Positions 16,296 to 24,939 of a stretch of 64,000 bases of DNA are shown in pieces. The stretch is from GJ-E10 sp035625725. Its GTDB lineage: Bacteria; Pseudomonadota; Gammaproteobacteria; Burkholderiales; Burkholderiaceae_F. The notes under the pieces were generated by a model that made no database searches, had not been told where the DNA came from, and saw only the letters and a list, made by a program, of their open reading frames with translations. Where the stretch lies: NCBI GenBank assembly GCA_035625725.1, contig DASPPB010000085.1:1-64000 (forward strand), in the 5' to 3' direction. The translations under genes were made by a program, and so were the position numbers. Position 1 is the stretch's first letter. Every line of letters begins with the position of its first letter.

Positions 16296-16988
16296 ATGAG
16301 CGCCGACCAGATCTCGATCATCATTGTCGAAGACGAACCCGAGTTCCGTCGCCGGTTCGCGCAGATCATCGATAGCGAACCTACGATGCGTTTGGTCGGC
16401 GTGGCCGCAAACAAGCGCGAGGCGCAGGCGCTGATCGATCGGGAAGATTTCGATGTCATGCTCATCGACCTGGGGCTGCCCGACGGTTCCGGCATCGACC
16501 TGATCCGCAGCGTGAGTCAGCGCAAACCCGACGTGGACATCATGGTGGTGACCGTCTTCGGCGACGAGCAGCATGTGGTCTCGTCAATTGAGGCCGGCGC
16601 GACCGGCTACATTTTGAAGGATTCGACCCCAGCCGACGTCATTTCGTGCATCCGCCTGTTGCGCGCCGGCGGCTCGCCGGTAAGCCCGGTGGTGGCCCGT
16701 AGCGTCCTGCGCGCCATCCGCTCGCGCATGGGCGGTGGCGCTGCGGCCGGCGGCCCGACCGCGCCGGCTCGCACGCCGAGTGCCGAAAACAATCCGCTGT
16801 CGGCACGCGAAACCGAGATCTTGCAGCTGCTCGCCAAGGGCATGAGCTTTAACGAAATCGGCGAAATCCTCGGCATCTCGCCGCACACGGTCACGGCGCA
16901 CATAAAAAAAATCTACCGCAAACTTGCCGTGCATTCGCGCGGCGAAGCCGTCTACGAAGCCAGCCAGATGGGTCTGCTCAAGACCTGA
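16296..16988 (+). CDS. LuxR/NarL-type response regulator
   Basis: A 230-residue two-component regulator. The receiver domain covers about 6-122 with acidic residues E12/D13, phospho-acceptor D58 in LIDLGLPDG, and the conserved lysine in ILKDS. A glycine/alanine/proline-rich linker (about 145-165) leads to a LuxR helix-turn-helix, LSARETEILQLLAKGMS... to SPHTVTAHIKKIYRKL (about 168-215). The histidine kinase gene follows after 12 bp and is its obvious partner. Target genes are not evident. Confidence 0.9.
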   Translation: MSADQISIIIVEDEPEFRRRFAQIIDSEPTMRLVGVAANKREAQALIDREDFDVMLIDLGLPDGSGIDLIRSVSQRKPDVDIMVVTVFGDEQHVVSSIEAGATGYILKDSTPADVISCIRLLRAGGSPVSPVVARSVLRAIRSRMGGGAAAGGPTAPARTPSAENNPLSARETEILQLLAKGMSFNEIGEILGISPHTVTAHIKKIYRKLAVHSRGEAVYEASQMGLLKT

Positions 16989-17000
16989 GCCGTTTGCTGC

Positions 17001-18962
17001 ATGCCGAACAGACCGGGTTTGCCCGATCGCGCAAGCGCCCGGCCACGAAAGTTCCGTTCGCGCCTGCTCGCGCGGGTGTTGCTGGTGGCCGCCGCAGCGC
17101 TGTACGCAGCCGTGGCCGCGGCCGCCATCCCGATTCGCAAGATCGACTGGTCGTACACAACACCGGGCGCGCAGGCCACGCCCGAGGCGCAATCGGACCA
17201 GACTCCGAGCTCTTTTGACCTGCCGCTGCACTGGTCGGCATTGGAGGGTTCTGCCGTGCGCACGGTCACGATGCGCATGCATTTTTCCCTCGATTCCATC
17301 CCCGATCAGGGCTGGGCCGTCTTGCTTTCGCATGCCACCGAGGGCGGCCGATTTAGCGTCAATGGGCACTTCATCGGGGCCGTCGCGGCCGAAAACGAAG
17401 TGCGCCATGTCATTTGGCGACGCCCGCAGCTGCTCGCCATTGATCCATCCCTTCTGGTCGCAGGCGATAACGAGTTGGTCGTGCAGACGTCCTACGGGCC
17501 GGGCTCCCACGTGCTGGGCGGCGTCGAGGTCGGGCCGTTAGCCGAGCTGTGGAACCACTACGCCCTGCAGTTCACGTTGAACTACGCGCTGACGTGGAGC
17601 GGCGCAACTCTGGCCCTGCTCACGTTCCTGGTGTTCGGCGCGCTCTGGCTGCAGCGCGGCGAGACCATTTCGATGCTGCTTGCCGTGGCCGCGCTGTGCT
17701 GGGTCGTATATTGCGCCTCGTGGCTCATCGAAGTCATGCCGATGGCGTTTCGTCCGACCGTGCGCCTCGGCGCAATGGTGACAATGGCCGGGTTCGATGC
17801 CACGCTCGCCATCGCGCTGCTGCGCCTTTGCTCGCTTTCGCGCCGGCGCGAGGAGTGGCTCATCGTGGCCTACGCCGCGTTTGGGCCCGTGCTCTCGATT
17901 GCGAGCTCGATGCAGGCCGATCCGTATTTGCAAATCTCCTGGGCACCGGGGCTGCTGCTTGTCGTTGCAATTGCCACCGGCTACGGGTTGTATCGGCGCA
18001 CCCGCGGCCTGGCTGCGCCGCATCCGCTGGTTTTGATCGCAGCCGTGGCCTTGCTTCTCGCCGGTGCCTACGACTTCGCCTCGGTCCTGGGCATCAGCGG
18101 CATTGACGGCGTGCCCGCGATGAATGTTGCCGCACCCGTGATGCTGGCGGCTCTGGCCACCCCGCTTGTCGACGGCTTTATCAAGATGATGCGCGAGGCC
18201 GAGGCGGCGCGCGCGGAACTCGAGACGCGAGTGCGCGAGCGCGAGCAGTTGCTGAAGAAAAACTTCGAGCGGCTGCGCGAGAGCGAACGCGTCAAAGTCG
18301 AGGTGCAGGAGCGTCAGCGCATCATGCAAGACATGCACGATGGCCTGGGTTCGCAGCTGATGTCTTCGCTCATGCTCGTTGAGCGGGGCGCGGTCAGCAA
18401 CGACCAGTTCGCCCAGATTTTGCGCGAATCCATTGACGACATGCGCCTGGCCATCGACGCGTTGTCGGCGGAGCATGCGGACCTGGCCGCCGCGCTGGGC
18501 AACCTGCGCTTTCGCATGGAGCCGCGGCTGCGTGCGGCGGGCATGGAGCTGACCTGGGACGCGCGCCAGTTGCCCGAGGAAATCGGCCTGCATCCGGACG
18601 TTGTGCTGCCGATTCTGCGGATCGTGCAAGAGGCGCTCACCAACGCCCTGAAACACAGCCGTGCGCGCGCGGTGCGCGTGACCCTCGCCGTGGAAGGCAG
18701 CGGCGATGCGCAGTGGCTCGACATCCGCGTGGCGGACAACGGTCGTGGCATCACCGAAGAGCGGGCCGGGGGCCGCGGGTTGCTCAATATGCGCAACCGG
18801 GCTCAGAAAATCGGTGCGCAGCTCAAGATCGCCACTGCACCCAATGTCGGCACGACCGTGCATTTGCGCACGCGCATCGGACCCGTGACGCCGACCACCA
18901 AATCGCAGCAGACGGTCCTAAACACCCAAGCGATCATCGAACGGGCGCGCCAGCAGCAGTAG
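17001..18962 (+). CDS. Membrane histidine kinase, 7TMR-DISM plus HisKA_3
   Basis: A 653-residue sensor kinase. A signal or first membrane segment lies about 20-43, then a periplasmic domain of about 140 residues with a jelly-roll look (7TMR-DISM extracellular type), seven closely spaced hydrophobic segments (about 190-395), a short coiled coil, and a NarX/DesK-type HisKA_3 dimerisation domain. The phospho-acceptor is H446 in QDMHDGLGSQ. The HATPase domain shows EALTNALKHSRA, ADNGRGI and GRGLLNMRNRA. It should phosphorylate the response regulator encoded 12 bp upstream. DISM periplasmic domains often bind carbohydrates or lipids, but the ligand is unknown. Confidence 0.88.
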   Translation: MPNRPGLPDRASARPRKFRSRLLARVLLVAAAALYAAVAAAAIPIRKIDWSYTTPGAQATPEAQSDQTPSSFDLPLHWSALEGSAVRTVTMRMHFSLDSIPDQGWAVLLSHATEGGRFSVNGHFIGAVAAENEVRHVIWRRPQLLAIDPSLLVAGDNELVVQTSYGPGSHVLGGVEVGPLAELWNHYALQFTLNYALTWSGATLALLTFLVFGALWLQRGETISMLLAVAALCWVVYCASWLIEVMPMAFRPTVRLGAMVTMAGFDATLAIALLRLCSLSRRREEWLIVAYAAFGPVLSIASSMQADPYLQISWAPGLLLVVAIATGYGLYRRTRGLAAPHPLVLIAAVALLLAGAYDFASVLGISGIDGVPAMNVAAPVMLAALATPLVDGFIKMMREAEAARAELETRVREREQLLKKNFERLRESERVKVEVQERQRIMQDMHDGLGSQLMSSLMLVERGAVSNDQFAQILRESIDDMRLAIDALSAEHADLAAALGNLRFRMEPRLRAAGMELTWDARQLPEEIGLHPDVVLPILRIVQEALTNALKHSRARAVRVTLAVEGSGDAQWLDIRVADNGRGITEERAGGRGLLNMRNRAQKIGAQLKIATAPNVGTTVHLRTRIGPVTPTTKSQQTVLNTQAIIERARQQQ

Positions 18963-19012
18963 CTTGCGCGGCGCGCTTGCCGCGCACCCGCTATGACGCA
19001 GCTCTGCAGGCC

Positions 19013-19588
19013 TTAGCTCACGCCGGCGCGGCGCTTGGGGGCAAAAGCGCGTCGGAATTTCTCGAGCTTCGGCCCGATGACGAACATGCAGTAGCCCTGC
19101 GTCGGGTTGTGACGAAAATACTCCTGGTGATAGGTCTCGGCGCGGCAATAACGGTCCACGGGTTCGAGCGCGGTCACGATGTCGTCTTCGAAGAGGTCTT
19201 GCGCTTCCTGCAGAAATTTTGCCGCGGTCGCCTTCTGCTGTTCATCGTGATAAAAGATTGCGGAGCGATACTGGTTGCCGACATCGTTGCCTTGGCGGTT
19301 GAGCGTGGTCGGATCGTGAACCGCGAAAAACACCTCGAGCAACTCTCGATAGCCGACGCGCGCGGGATCAAATTCAATGCGCACGACCTCCGCGTAGCCG
19401 GTGTCGCCCGTGCACACCTGACGGTACTCCGGCCGCTGCGTGTGCCCGTTGGAGTAACCCGATTCCACATCGACCACGCCGTCGAGTTCCTCGAAAACGG
19501 CCTCCAGGCACCAAAAGCAGCCGCCTCCCAGGGTCGCAAACTCATGGCCCGTCGCGGGCGCACTGCCAAGCGGACTTGCAATGGACAT
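19013..19588 (-). CDS. msrA: Peptide-methionine (S)-S-oxide reductase
   Basis: A 191-residue MsrA repairing oxidised methionine. The catalytic cysteine is C24 in GGGCFWC (21-27), followed by SGYSNGH, YRQVCTGDTGYAEVV and DPTTLNRQGNDVG. The C-terminal part (YHQEYFRHNP) matches the family. The longer upstream frame is discarded because AAGGAGG stands 7 nt before the ATG at 19588. Single gene, with a 357 bp divergent intergenic region to the thioesterase gene. Confidence 0.94.
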   Translation of the reverse strand: MSIASPLGSAPATGHEFATLGGGCFWCLEAVFEELDGVVDVESGYSNGHTQRPEYRQVCTGDTGYAEVVRIEFDPARVGYRELLEVFFAVHDPTTLNRQGNDVGNQYRSAIFYHDEQQKATAAKFLQEAQDLFEDDIVTALEPVDRYCRAETYHQEYFRHNPTQGYCMFVIGPKLEKFRRAFAPKRRAGVS

Positions 19589-19945
19589 GGGGCAACCTCC
19601 TTCCAGGCATAGGGCGGATCCGAGCGCGGCCCGCAAGCTCCACCCGCCGCCTGGTGCTTTGCGCGCGCTCGAAAAAATGCCTTGCGGTCGCAGCACGTGG
19701 CGCCTGGATGCAACTGCCGGGATTGCCGCCGGATGAAAGACGGTTGCGCTAGCTTACCCCGGCAAGCGTGACCGTATTTTTGCACTGCAATTACCGGCTT
19801 CCTCGAAGCTTAAGAGCGCCTGCCGATTTGCCGATTACGCAACCATGGGGGCGGGTCCCGTCCTCGCGCATGTACCGGGCCAAGGTCGGCCGCGGGCATC
19901 GCGGTCCGGCAACAATGCCGCGCCGGCTGTGAGCGGAGCGACTCG
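19589..19945. other. Intergenic region between msrA and thioesterase gene
   Basis: A 357 bp divergent spacer. The msrA ribosome site AAGGAGG lies at its left end. I see no terminator, RNA gene or convincing open frame; a promoter for each flanking gene must be here but no strong -35/-10 pair stands out. Confidence 0.4.
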
Positions 19946-20356
19946 ATGACGTTCATCAAACAGTATCTGATTCGCCTTTCCCACTGTGACCCTACGGGAA
20001 CAGTCTTCTATCCCAATTACTTCCACATCTTCAATGCCTTGGTGGAGGACTGGTTCTACGAGGCAATCGAAATTCGCTACGACGACTTTCTGATGTCGCG
20101 CGGCTTGGCACTGCCGACGGTGCGCATGGAAGCGACGTTTTCCAAGCCAACGAAAATGGGCGAGACCGTCGATTTCTGGCTCACGCTCTCGCACGTGGGA
20201 CGCACCTCGGTGCGCTTCACCATGGGCGTGGACAAGGATGGCGAGCAGCGCGTGCGCATGAACCGCACGGCAGTGTGCACCTCGCAGCAAACGCGCAAGG
20301 CCACGGTCATCCCGGACGACGTGCGCGAAAAAATGCTCGAATTCATGCGCGAATAA
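19946..20356 (+). CDS. Acyl-CoA thioesterase, hotdog fold (4HBT type)
   Basis: A 136-residue hotdog-fold thioesterase of the 4-hydroxybenzoyl-CoA thioesterase family. The catalytic aspartate is D15 in SHCDPTGTVFYPNYF (12-26), the classic position. The hot-dog helix (NYFHIFNALVEDWFYEAI) follows. It should hydrolyse an acyl- or aroyl-CoA; substrate unknown. UbiD further downstream acts on 4-hydroxybenzoate derivatives, but no linkage is implied by position. Confidence 0.85.
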   Translation: MTFIKQYLIRLSHCDPTGTVFYPNYFHIFNALVEDWFYEAIEIRYDDFLMSRGLALPTVRMEATFSKPTKMGETVDFWLTLSHVGRTSVRFTMGVDKDGEQRVRMNRTAVCTSQQTRKATVIPDDVREKMLEFMRE

Positions 20357-20515
20357 GTCCAAGGGCGCGTTGCGCAAAGCCCCGGGGTTGCTCGCGCATT
20401 GCACGCCCGTTGCCGCGCGGTGCGCGGGCAAGCGTGGCGTCGGGCGAGCGGCGCGCACGCGTTGCAGCGCACATCCACGTGCTCTAATCCGGGCTTTCCG
20501 TGAGCCAGCACTGCC

Positions 20516-20773
20516 ATGCAGTTTTCCGATTCGGTCGGGTATTGCGCCGCCGTCCTCACCACCATCTCGCTGGTGCCGCAGGCCTGGCACACCTGGCGGA
20601 CCCGCCATGCCCGCGGCATCTCCTTGGGCATGCTCGGTTTGTATACCGTCGGCGTTTTGCTGTGGTTTTGCTACGGCCTGCTGCTCGGGGCGTGGCCCGT
20701 CATCCTCGCCAACGCGCTGTCCCTGGTCTTGGCTTTGTTTTTGCTGGCGATGAAATTGCGCTGGGACCGATAA
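20516..20773 (+). CDS. SemiSWEET sugar transporter
   Basis: An 85-residue protein with three transmembrane helices (about 5-25, 37-59, 62-80), a PQ-loop motif LVPQAWHTWRTR (19-30) and the acidic/aromatic surroundings of MtN3/SWEET half-transporters. SemiSWEETs dimerise to form a passive sugar path. It follows the thioesterase gene by 159 bp and is convergent with sua5. Substrate is unknown. Confidence 0.85.
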   Translation: MQFSDSVGYCAAVLTTISLVPQAWHTWRTRHARGISLGMLGLYTVGVLLWFCYGLLLGAWPVILANALSLVLALFLLAMKLRWDR

Positions 20774-20793
20774 GGCGAGCGCGTCCGCGCGCG

Positions 20794-21852
20794 CTAGTCG
20801 GCCTCCGGCATCCGACCTTCGCTGCCCGCGGCCGCACGACGCAACCGATCGTGCACGGCCTCCCAAGCTTCGCCTGTCGGAGGATACGCAACGAGCAGGC
20901 GCGCCGCCGCGCTGGCATCGAGCCTGCGCAACTGGTCATAGAGCGCGTGGGCGTAGTCCTGGGGCGTGGCACCGGCCGCAATGCACAAAGCCAGGTTTGC
21001 CGCGCGCAGCGCCTGGAGCACTTCGGAGGGCGCAAGCACGCCCAGCGCGAGTGGCTCAAGCGCCTGGACCCGCGCCGCGAGCTTCTCCGGGCGCACGAGT
21101 TCCAGGGGTTTGCTCGGTGCATAGTGACCGCTCACACGTCCCGACACGCGCGGCGCTGTGGTCGCATCCGATGCCTGTCGAACCGCTTCACCCACCGCAA
21201 CCGCAAGCTGACTGCGGTCTATCGATCCGGGCCGCAGGATTCGCACCGCACCCTCCCCAAAGTCCACGATCGTCGATTCAATACCCAGTGCGCTCTCGCC
21301 CCCGTCAATGATGCAATCGACGAGTCCGGAGGGTTTTTCACCCAGATCCGCCCGCACGTGGGCCGCTCGGGTCGGGCTGATGCGACCATAGCGGTTGGCG
21401 CTGGGCGCAGCGATGGCCGATGTTTTGTCGCCGCGGGCGCTACCCAAGCCGCGGATCAGCGCTTGCGCCCACGCGTTGGACGGACAGCGCACCCCAACCG
21501 TGTCCTGGCCGCCGGTAATGAGGTCGGTGGCGCGTGCGCCGCGCGGCAGCACGAGCGTGAGCGGTCCCGGCCAAAAGCGCCGCATCAGGGCGTGGGCCGC
21601 GACCGGGATGTCGCGCGCCCAGCTTCCCACGGCATCGGCTCCGGCCACGTGAAGGATCAGCGGATGGGCTTTGGGTCGACCTTTGGCCCGGAAGATCGCC
21701 GCCACCGCTTGCGGCTGATCGGCATCGGCACCCAGACCGTAGACGGTTTCGGTGGGAAATGCGACCAGTCCGCCTCGCAGCAGGACTTCGACGGCATGGC
21801 GCACCACTTTTGCGTCGACGGTGTCGTCACTGCCGGCCACGGTTTTGCTCAC
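20794..21852 (-). CDS. sua5: Threonylcarbamoyl-AMP synthase, Sua5 long form
   Basis: A 352-residue Sua5/YrdC/YwlC protein forming threonylcarbamoyl-AMP from threonine, bicarbonate and ATP for tRNA t6A37. The YrdC-like domain (about 1-205) carries VAFPTETVYGLG, FRAKGRPKAHPLILHV and AIAAPSANRYGRISPT. The extra C-terminal domain (about 225-350) marks the long Sua5 form rather than the 190-residue TsaC. The start is a GTG at 21852 overlapping the purK stop by 4 bp (GTGA), which decides the start and implies coupling in a purE-purK-sua5 operon. Confidence 0.92.
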   Translation of the reverse strand: MSKTVAGSDDTVDAKVVRHAVEVLLRGGLVAFPTETVYGLGADADQPQAVAAIFRAKGRPKAHPLILHVAGADAVGSWARDIPVAAHALMRRFWPGPLTLVLPRGARATDLITGGQDTVGVRCPSNAWAQALIRGLGSARGDKTSAIAAPSANRYGRISPTRAAHVRADLGEKPSGLVDCIIDGGESALGIESTIVDFGEGAVRILRPGSIDRSQLAVAVGEAVRQASDATTAPRVSGRVSGHYAPSKPLELVRPEKLAARVQALEPLALGVLAPSEVLQALRAANLALCIAAGATPQDYAHALYDQLRRLDASAAARLLVAYPPTGEAWEAVHDRLRRAAAGSEGRMPEAD

Positions 21853-23057
21853 GGCGCCGCAGACTCTGCGGCGTGCACGCGCGCCTGCGGTCGGGGCGGC
21901 GCGAGACCCAGAAGCTGCGCCACGCGGCTTGCGCGCTGGAAGGCAACCTTGGGGGAGGCACCCAAAACGGTAACGTGCCCCATCTTTCGGCCCGGACGCG
22001 CCTCGCGCTTGCCGTAGAGGTGCAGGCACGCGCCGGGCACCGCCAGCACCGACTCGAAGTCCGGCGCGCGCCCGAGCGTGCTGCCGTGGACCCACAAGTC
22101 GCCCAGCAAGTTGAGCATCACCGCGGGGGTGCGCAGTTTCGTGTCGCCCAGCGGCATGCCCGCCAAGGTGCGCACTTGCTGGGCGAACTGGCTACACACG
22201 CATGCCTCGATCGTTGCGTGTCCGCTGTTATGCGGGCGCGGAGCCAGTTCGTTGACCAGCAGCGCTCCATCTTGCAGCTCGAAGAGCTCCACGCACAGCA
22301 CGCCCACATATCGCAGGCCGTCGGCAATGCGCCCCGCGATCACGCGCGCCCGGCGCGCCTGCGCCGGCTCCAGGCGTGCGGGCAAAATGGATACGGCGAG
22401 TATGCCGTTTCGGTGCTCGTTTTCGATCGGCGGAAAATACGCTTTGGCCCCGTCACTGCCCCGGGCGACGATGACCGAGAGTTCGCGACGCAATGCCAGA
22501 CGCTGCTCGAGGACGCAATCGACGGAGCGCAGCTCGCGCCAGGCCGCTGCCAGGCCGCCCGGCGCAGCGACTTCGACTTGCCCCTTGCCGTCGTAGCCAA
22601 AGCGCGCGGTCTTCAAGATCGCCGGAAACAACGCGGCCTCTGGCGAAGCGCTCGTCGCGGTGACGACGGCGTGCGCGGCGACATCGAGCCCGCAGGAGCG
22701 CACGAAGTGCTTTTCGCTGATGCGGTCCTGCGTCGGTGCAACCGCCTCGGCCGGCGGCCGCACCCAACAGCGGTGTTCCAGGCGCTGCAGGCTGGGCGCG
22801 GGCACGTTTTCGAACTCGGTGGTCACCGCCGCACACAGCGCACCGAGTTCGTCGAGTGCTGCGGGATCGTCGTAGGGCGCGACGATCTGGCGCTCGGCGA
22901 TGGCCCCGGCGGGTCCGTCTTTCACCGGGTCGAGCACGCACACCCGGTAACCCATCGACTGGGCCGCCATGCAGAACATGCGTCCCAGTTGCCCCCCGCC
23001 CAGCACACCGAGCCAGCTTCCGGGCGCCAGCGCCCTCTGGCTGAGGCGCTCGGTCAC
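21849..23057 (-). CDS. purK: N5-carboxyaminoimidazole ribonucleotide synthetase
   Basis: A 402-residue ATP-grasp enzyme converting AIR, bicarbonate and ATP into N5-CAIR. It shows the N-terminal LGVLGGGQLGRM (15-26), DRISEKHFVRSCG, ILKTARFGYDGKGQ and NELAPRPHNSGHATIEAC (metal and substrate residues). The GTG start at 23057 overlaps the purE stop by 4 bp (GTGA). The end overlaps sua5 in the same way. Long upstream frame extension is only the alternate frame of purE. Confidence 0.94.
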   Translation of the reverse strand: MTERLSQRALAPGSWLGVLGGGQLGRMFCMAAQSMGYRVCVLDPVKDGPAGAIAERQIVAPYDDPAALDELGALCAAVTTEFENVPAPSLQRLEHRCWVRPPAEAVAPTQDRISEKHFVRSCGLDVAAHAVVTATSASPEAALFPAILKTARFGYDGKGQVEVAAPGGLAAAWRELRSVDCVLEQRLALRRELSVIVARGSDGAKAYFPPIENEHRNGILAVSILPARLEPAQARRARVIAGRIADGLRYVGVLCVELFELQDGALLVNELAPRPHNSGHATIEACVCSQFAQQVRTLAGMPLGDTKLRTPAVMLNLLGDLWVHGSTLGRAPDFESVLAVPGACLHLYGKREARPGRKMGHVTVLGASPKVAFQRASRVAQLLGLAPPRPQARVHAAESAAP

Positions 23058-23548
23058 AGTGGCAGCGTCATGTTGCGTGCCTTCTCTCCTTGCGTCGCGC
23101 GAAACTGCGCAAGTTTCATCGCCACCACGGGATCGTCGAGCGCAAGCGTCGAGATCGCAAACAGCGCGGCGTTGGCTGCGCCCGCCTCGCCAATGGCGAA
23201 GGTGGCAACGGGTATTCCCTTGGGCATCTGGACAATCGACAGGAGGCTGTCTTCTCCGCGCAGATAGCGCGAGGGCACCGGCACGCCCAGTACCGGGATG
23301 AGCGTCTTGGCGGCGAGCATTCCGGGCAGGTGCGCGGCGCCGCCCGCGCCCGCAATGATGATGCGCAGGCCCCGCTCGCGCGCGCCTTCGGCATAGGCGA
23401 ACATGTCGTCGGGCATGCGATGAGCGGAAATCACCCGCGCTTCGAACGTGATGCCGAACTCCTGCAGCAGCTCGCAAGCATGTTTCATCGTGTCCCAGTC
23501 CGATTCGGACCCCATCACCACGCCCACGAGGGCTGCGCTGCGGCTCAC
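23054..23548 (-). CDS. purE: N5-carboxyaminoimidazole ribonucleotide mutase
   Basis: A 164-residue class I PurE converting N5-CAIR to CAIR. It carries VGVVMGSESDWDTM (nucleotide-binding), ARVISAHRMPDDM with the catalytic histidine, and IAGAGGAAHLPGMLAA. The GTG at 23548 is chosen because GGGGAG stands 8 nt upstream and the conserved sequence begins about eight residues later. First gene of the purE-purK-sua5 run and 43 bp after purC. Confidence 0.94.
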   Translation of the reverse strand: MSRSAALVGVVMGSESDWDTMKHACELLQEFGITFEARVISAHRMPDDMFAYAEGARERGLRIIIAGAGGAAHLPGMLAAKTLIPVLGVPVPSRYLRGEDSLLSIVQMPKGIPVATFAIGEAGAANAALFAISTLALDDPVVAMKLAQFRATQGEKARNMTLPL

Positions 23549-23591
23549 GACGGAAGCTCCCCTTTGGTTTGGCCCACGACAATAACGGCTG

Positions 23592-24467
23592 TCATGGACT
23601 CGTGACCAGCCGCTGCAGTGCCTCGCGATAGCGCGCAGCCGTCTTTTCGACGATGTCCGAGGGTAACGCCGGCGGCGGTGGAGTTTTGTCCCAAGGCTGG
23701 CGCTGCAGCCAGTCGCGCAAGAATTGCTTGTCAAAGCTCGGCGGCGAAATCCCGACGCGGTACTGCTCCGCGGGCCAAAACCGCGAAGAGTCCGGGGTAA
23801 GCACTTCGTCCATCAGACGCACCTCGCCGTTGCGATCCAATCCGAATTCGAACTTCGTGTCGGCGATGATGATTCCGCGCCCCTGGGCGAAGGCGAAGGC
23901 ATGCCGGTACAGACGCATAGCGAAGTCGCGCACGCGATGCGCCAGCGTCGCGCCAATTTGCCCGCAGACCTCCTCAAACGTGATGTTCTCGTCGTGCATA
24001 CCGAGTTGTGCCTTGTGGGCCGGGGTGAACAGTGGCTCGGGCAGCTGCTGCGCTTGTTGCAAACCTGCGGGCAAGGCGATGCCACAGACCCGTCCCTCGC
24101 GACAGTAATCGCTCCAGCCCGAGCCGATCAAGTAGCCTCGCACGACCGCCTCGATGGGCAGCGGGGTGAGCCGTTGCGCAACCACGGCCCGCCCCTGCAC
24201 CTGAGCGCGCTCCTCGGGCCGTACGACGCTCGTCGGATCGATGTTGCTCAGATGGTTCGGGCCCAGCGCGGCGAGTCGCTCGAACCAGAAGTTGGACATC
24301 GCGTTGAGCACATGCCCCTTGCCGGGGATGGGTTCGCGCATGACCACATCAAATGCCGATATGCGGTCGGTGGTGATGATGAGCAGGCGGTCTTCGCCCA
24401 CCGCGTAGGTATCGCGAACCTTGCCGCGATAGACCAGCGGCAGACTCTCAACGTGCGACTCCCACAT
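23592..24467 (-). CDS. purC: SAICAR synthetase
   Basis: A 291-residue phosphoribosylaminoimidazole-succinocarboxamide synthase of the long type, joining CAIR and aspartate with ATP. It contains LVYRGKVRDTYAVGEDRLL near the start, DRISAFDVVM, RGYLIGSGWSDY and IADTKFEFGLD, then DEVLTPDSSRFWP. The ATG at 24467 matches the usual N-terminus. An in-frame GTG that overlaps the dgkA stop (GTGA) is a possible alternative start and would add 16 residues. Same strand and likely same transcript as dgkA and purE. Confidence 0.94.
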   Translation of the reverse strand: MWESHVESLPLVYRGKVRDTYAVGEDRLLIITTDRISAFDVVMREPIPGKGHVLNAMSNFWFERLAALGPNHLSNIDPTSVVRPEERAQVQGRAVVAQRLTPLPIEAVVRGYLIGSGWSDYCREGRVCGIALPAGLQQAQQLPEPLFTPAHKAQLGMHDENITFEEVCGQIGATLAHRVRDFAMRLYRHAFAFAQGRGIIIADTKFEFGLDRNGEVRLMDEVLTPDSSRFWPAEQYRVGISPPSFDKQFLRDWLQRQPWDKTPPPPALPSDIVEKTAARYREALQRLVTSP

Positions 24468-24511
24468 CGGCGCGCCCGCAGCCGACGGCTCGGCGGCCGC
24501 TGCGCCCGCCC

Positions 24512-24931
24512 TCACCCGAACCGTGACCACAGCACGGACACCCACGTTATGGCCGCAAACAGCAGCGACAGCATCACGGCCGCGCTGCCCACGTCCTTGG
24601 CGCGTTTGCCCAGAGGATTGATCTCGAAACTATGGCGGTCGATTGCCGCCTCGATCGCCGTGTTGAACAGCTCGACGATCAGAACCAGAAAGATCGACCC
24701 GATCAGCAGTAGGCGCTCGACCGGGCTGATCGGCAGCAACAGCGCGACGGGAACAAGAACCGCCCCCAGCAGAAGTTCCTGCCGGAAGGCGTCCTCCTCG
24801 ATCCAGGCCGAGCGCAGACCGTCATACGAATAGCGACACGCGTTCAGAAGTCGTTGCAGACCGCGCTTGCCCTTCAGTGCACGGCTGTCGCCCGGCGCCG
24901 TTGGATTCTGGAACGAGGAGTCCGGATTCAT
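24512..24931 (-). CDS. dgkA: Diacylglycerol kinase
   Basis: A 139-residue integral-membrane diacylglycerol kinase of the DgkA family, recycling diacylglycerol to phosphatidate. The signature ELFNTAIEAAIDR (about 86-98) and GKRAKDVGSAAV (about 107-118) hold the catalytic acidic residues. Three hydrophobic helices follow an amphipathic start; the first 30 residues are extra compared with E. coli DgkA (122). The ATG at 24931 is 8 bp after the fba stop codon. The position between aldolase and a purine gene is not functionally explained. Confidence 0.9.
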   Translation of the reverse strand: MNPDSSFQNPTAPGDSRALKGKRGLQRLLNACRYSYDGLRSAWIEEDAFRQELLLGAVLVPVALLLPISPVERLLLIGSIFLVLIVELFNTAIEAAIDRHSFEINPLGKRAKDVGSAAVMLSLLFAAITWVSVLWSRFG

Positions 24932-24939
24932 CCCGGCCG

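Noticed and set aside
20500..23267. Two plus-strand open frames of about 500 codons antisense to sua5, purK and purE
   Set aside because: The opposite strand encodes well-supported enzymes; the translated sequences show no motifs.
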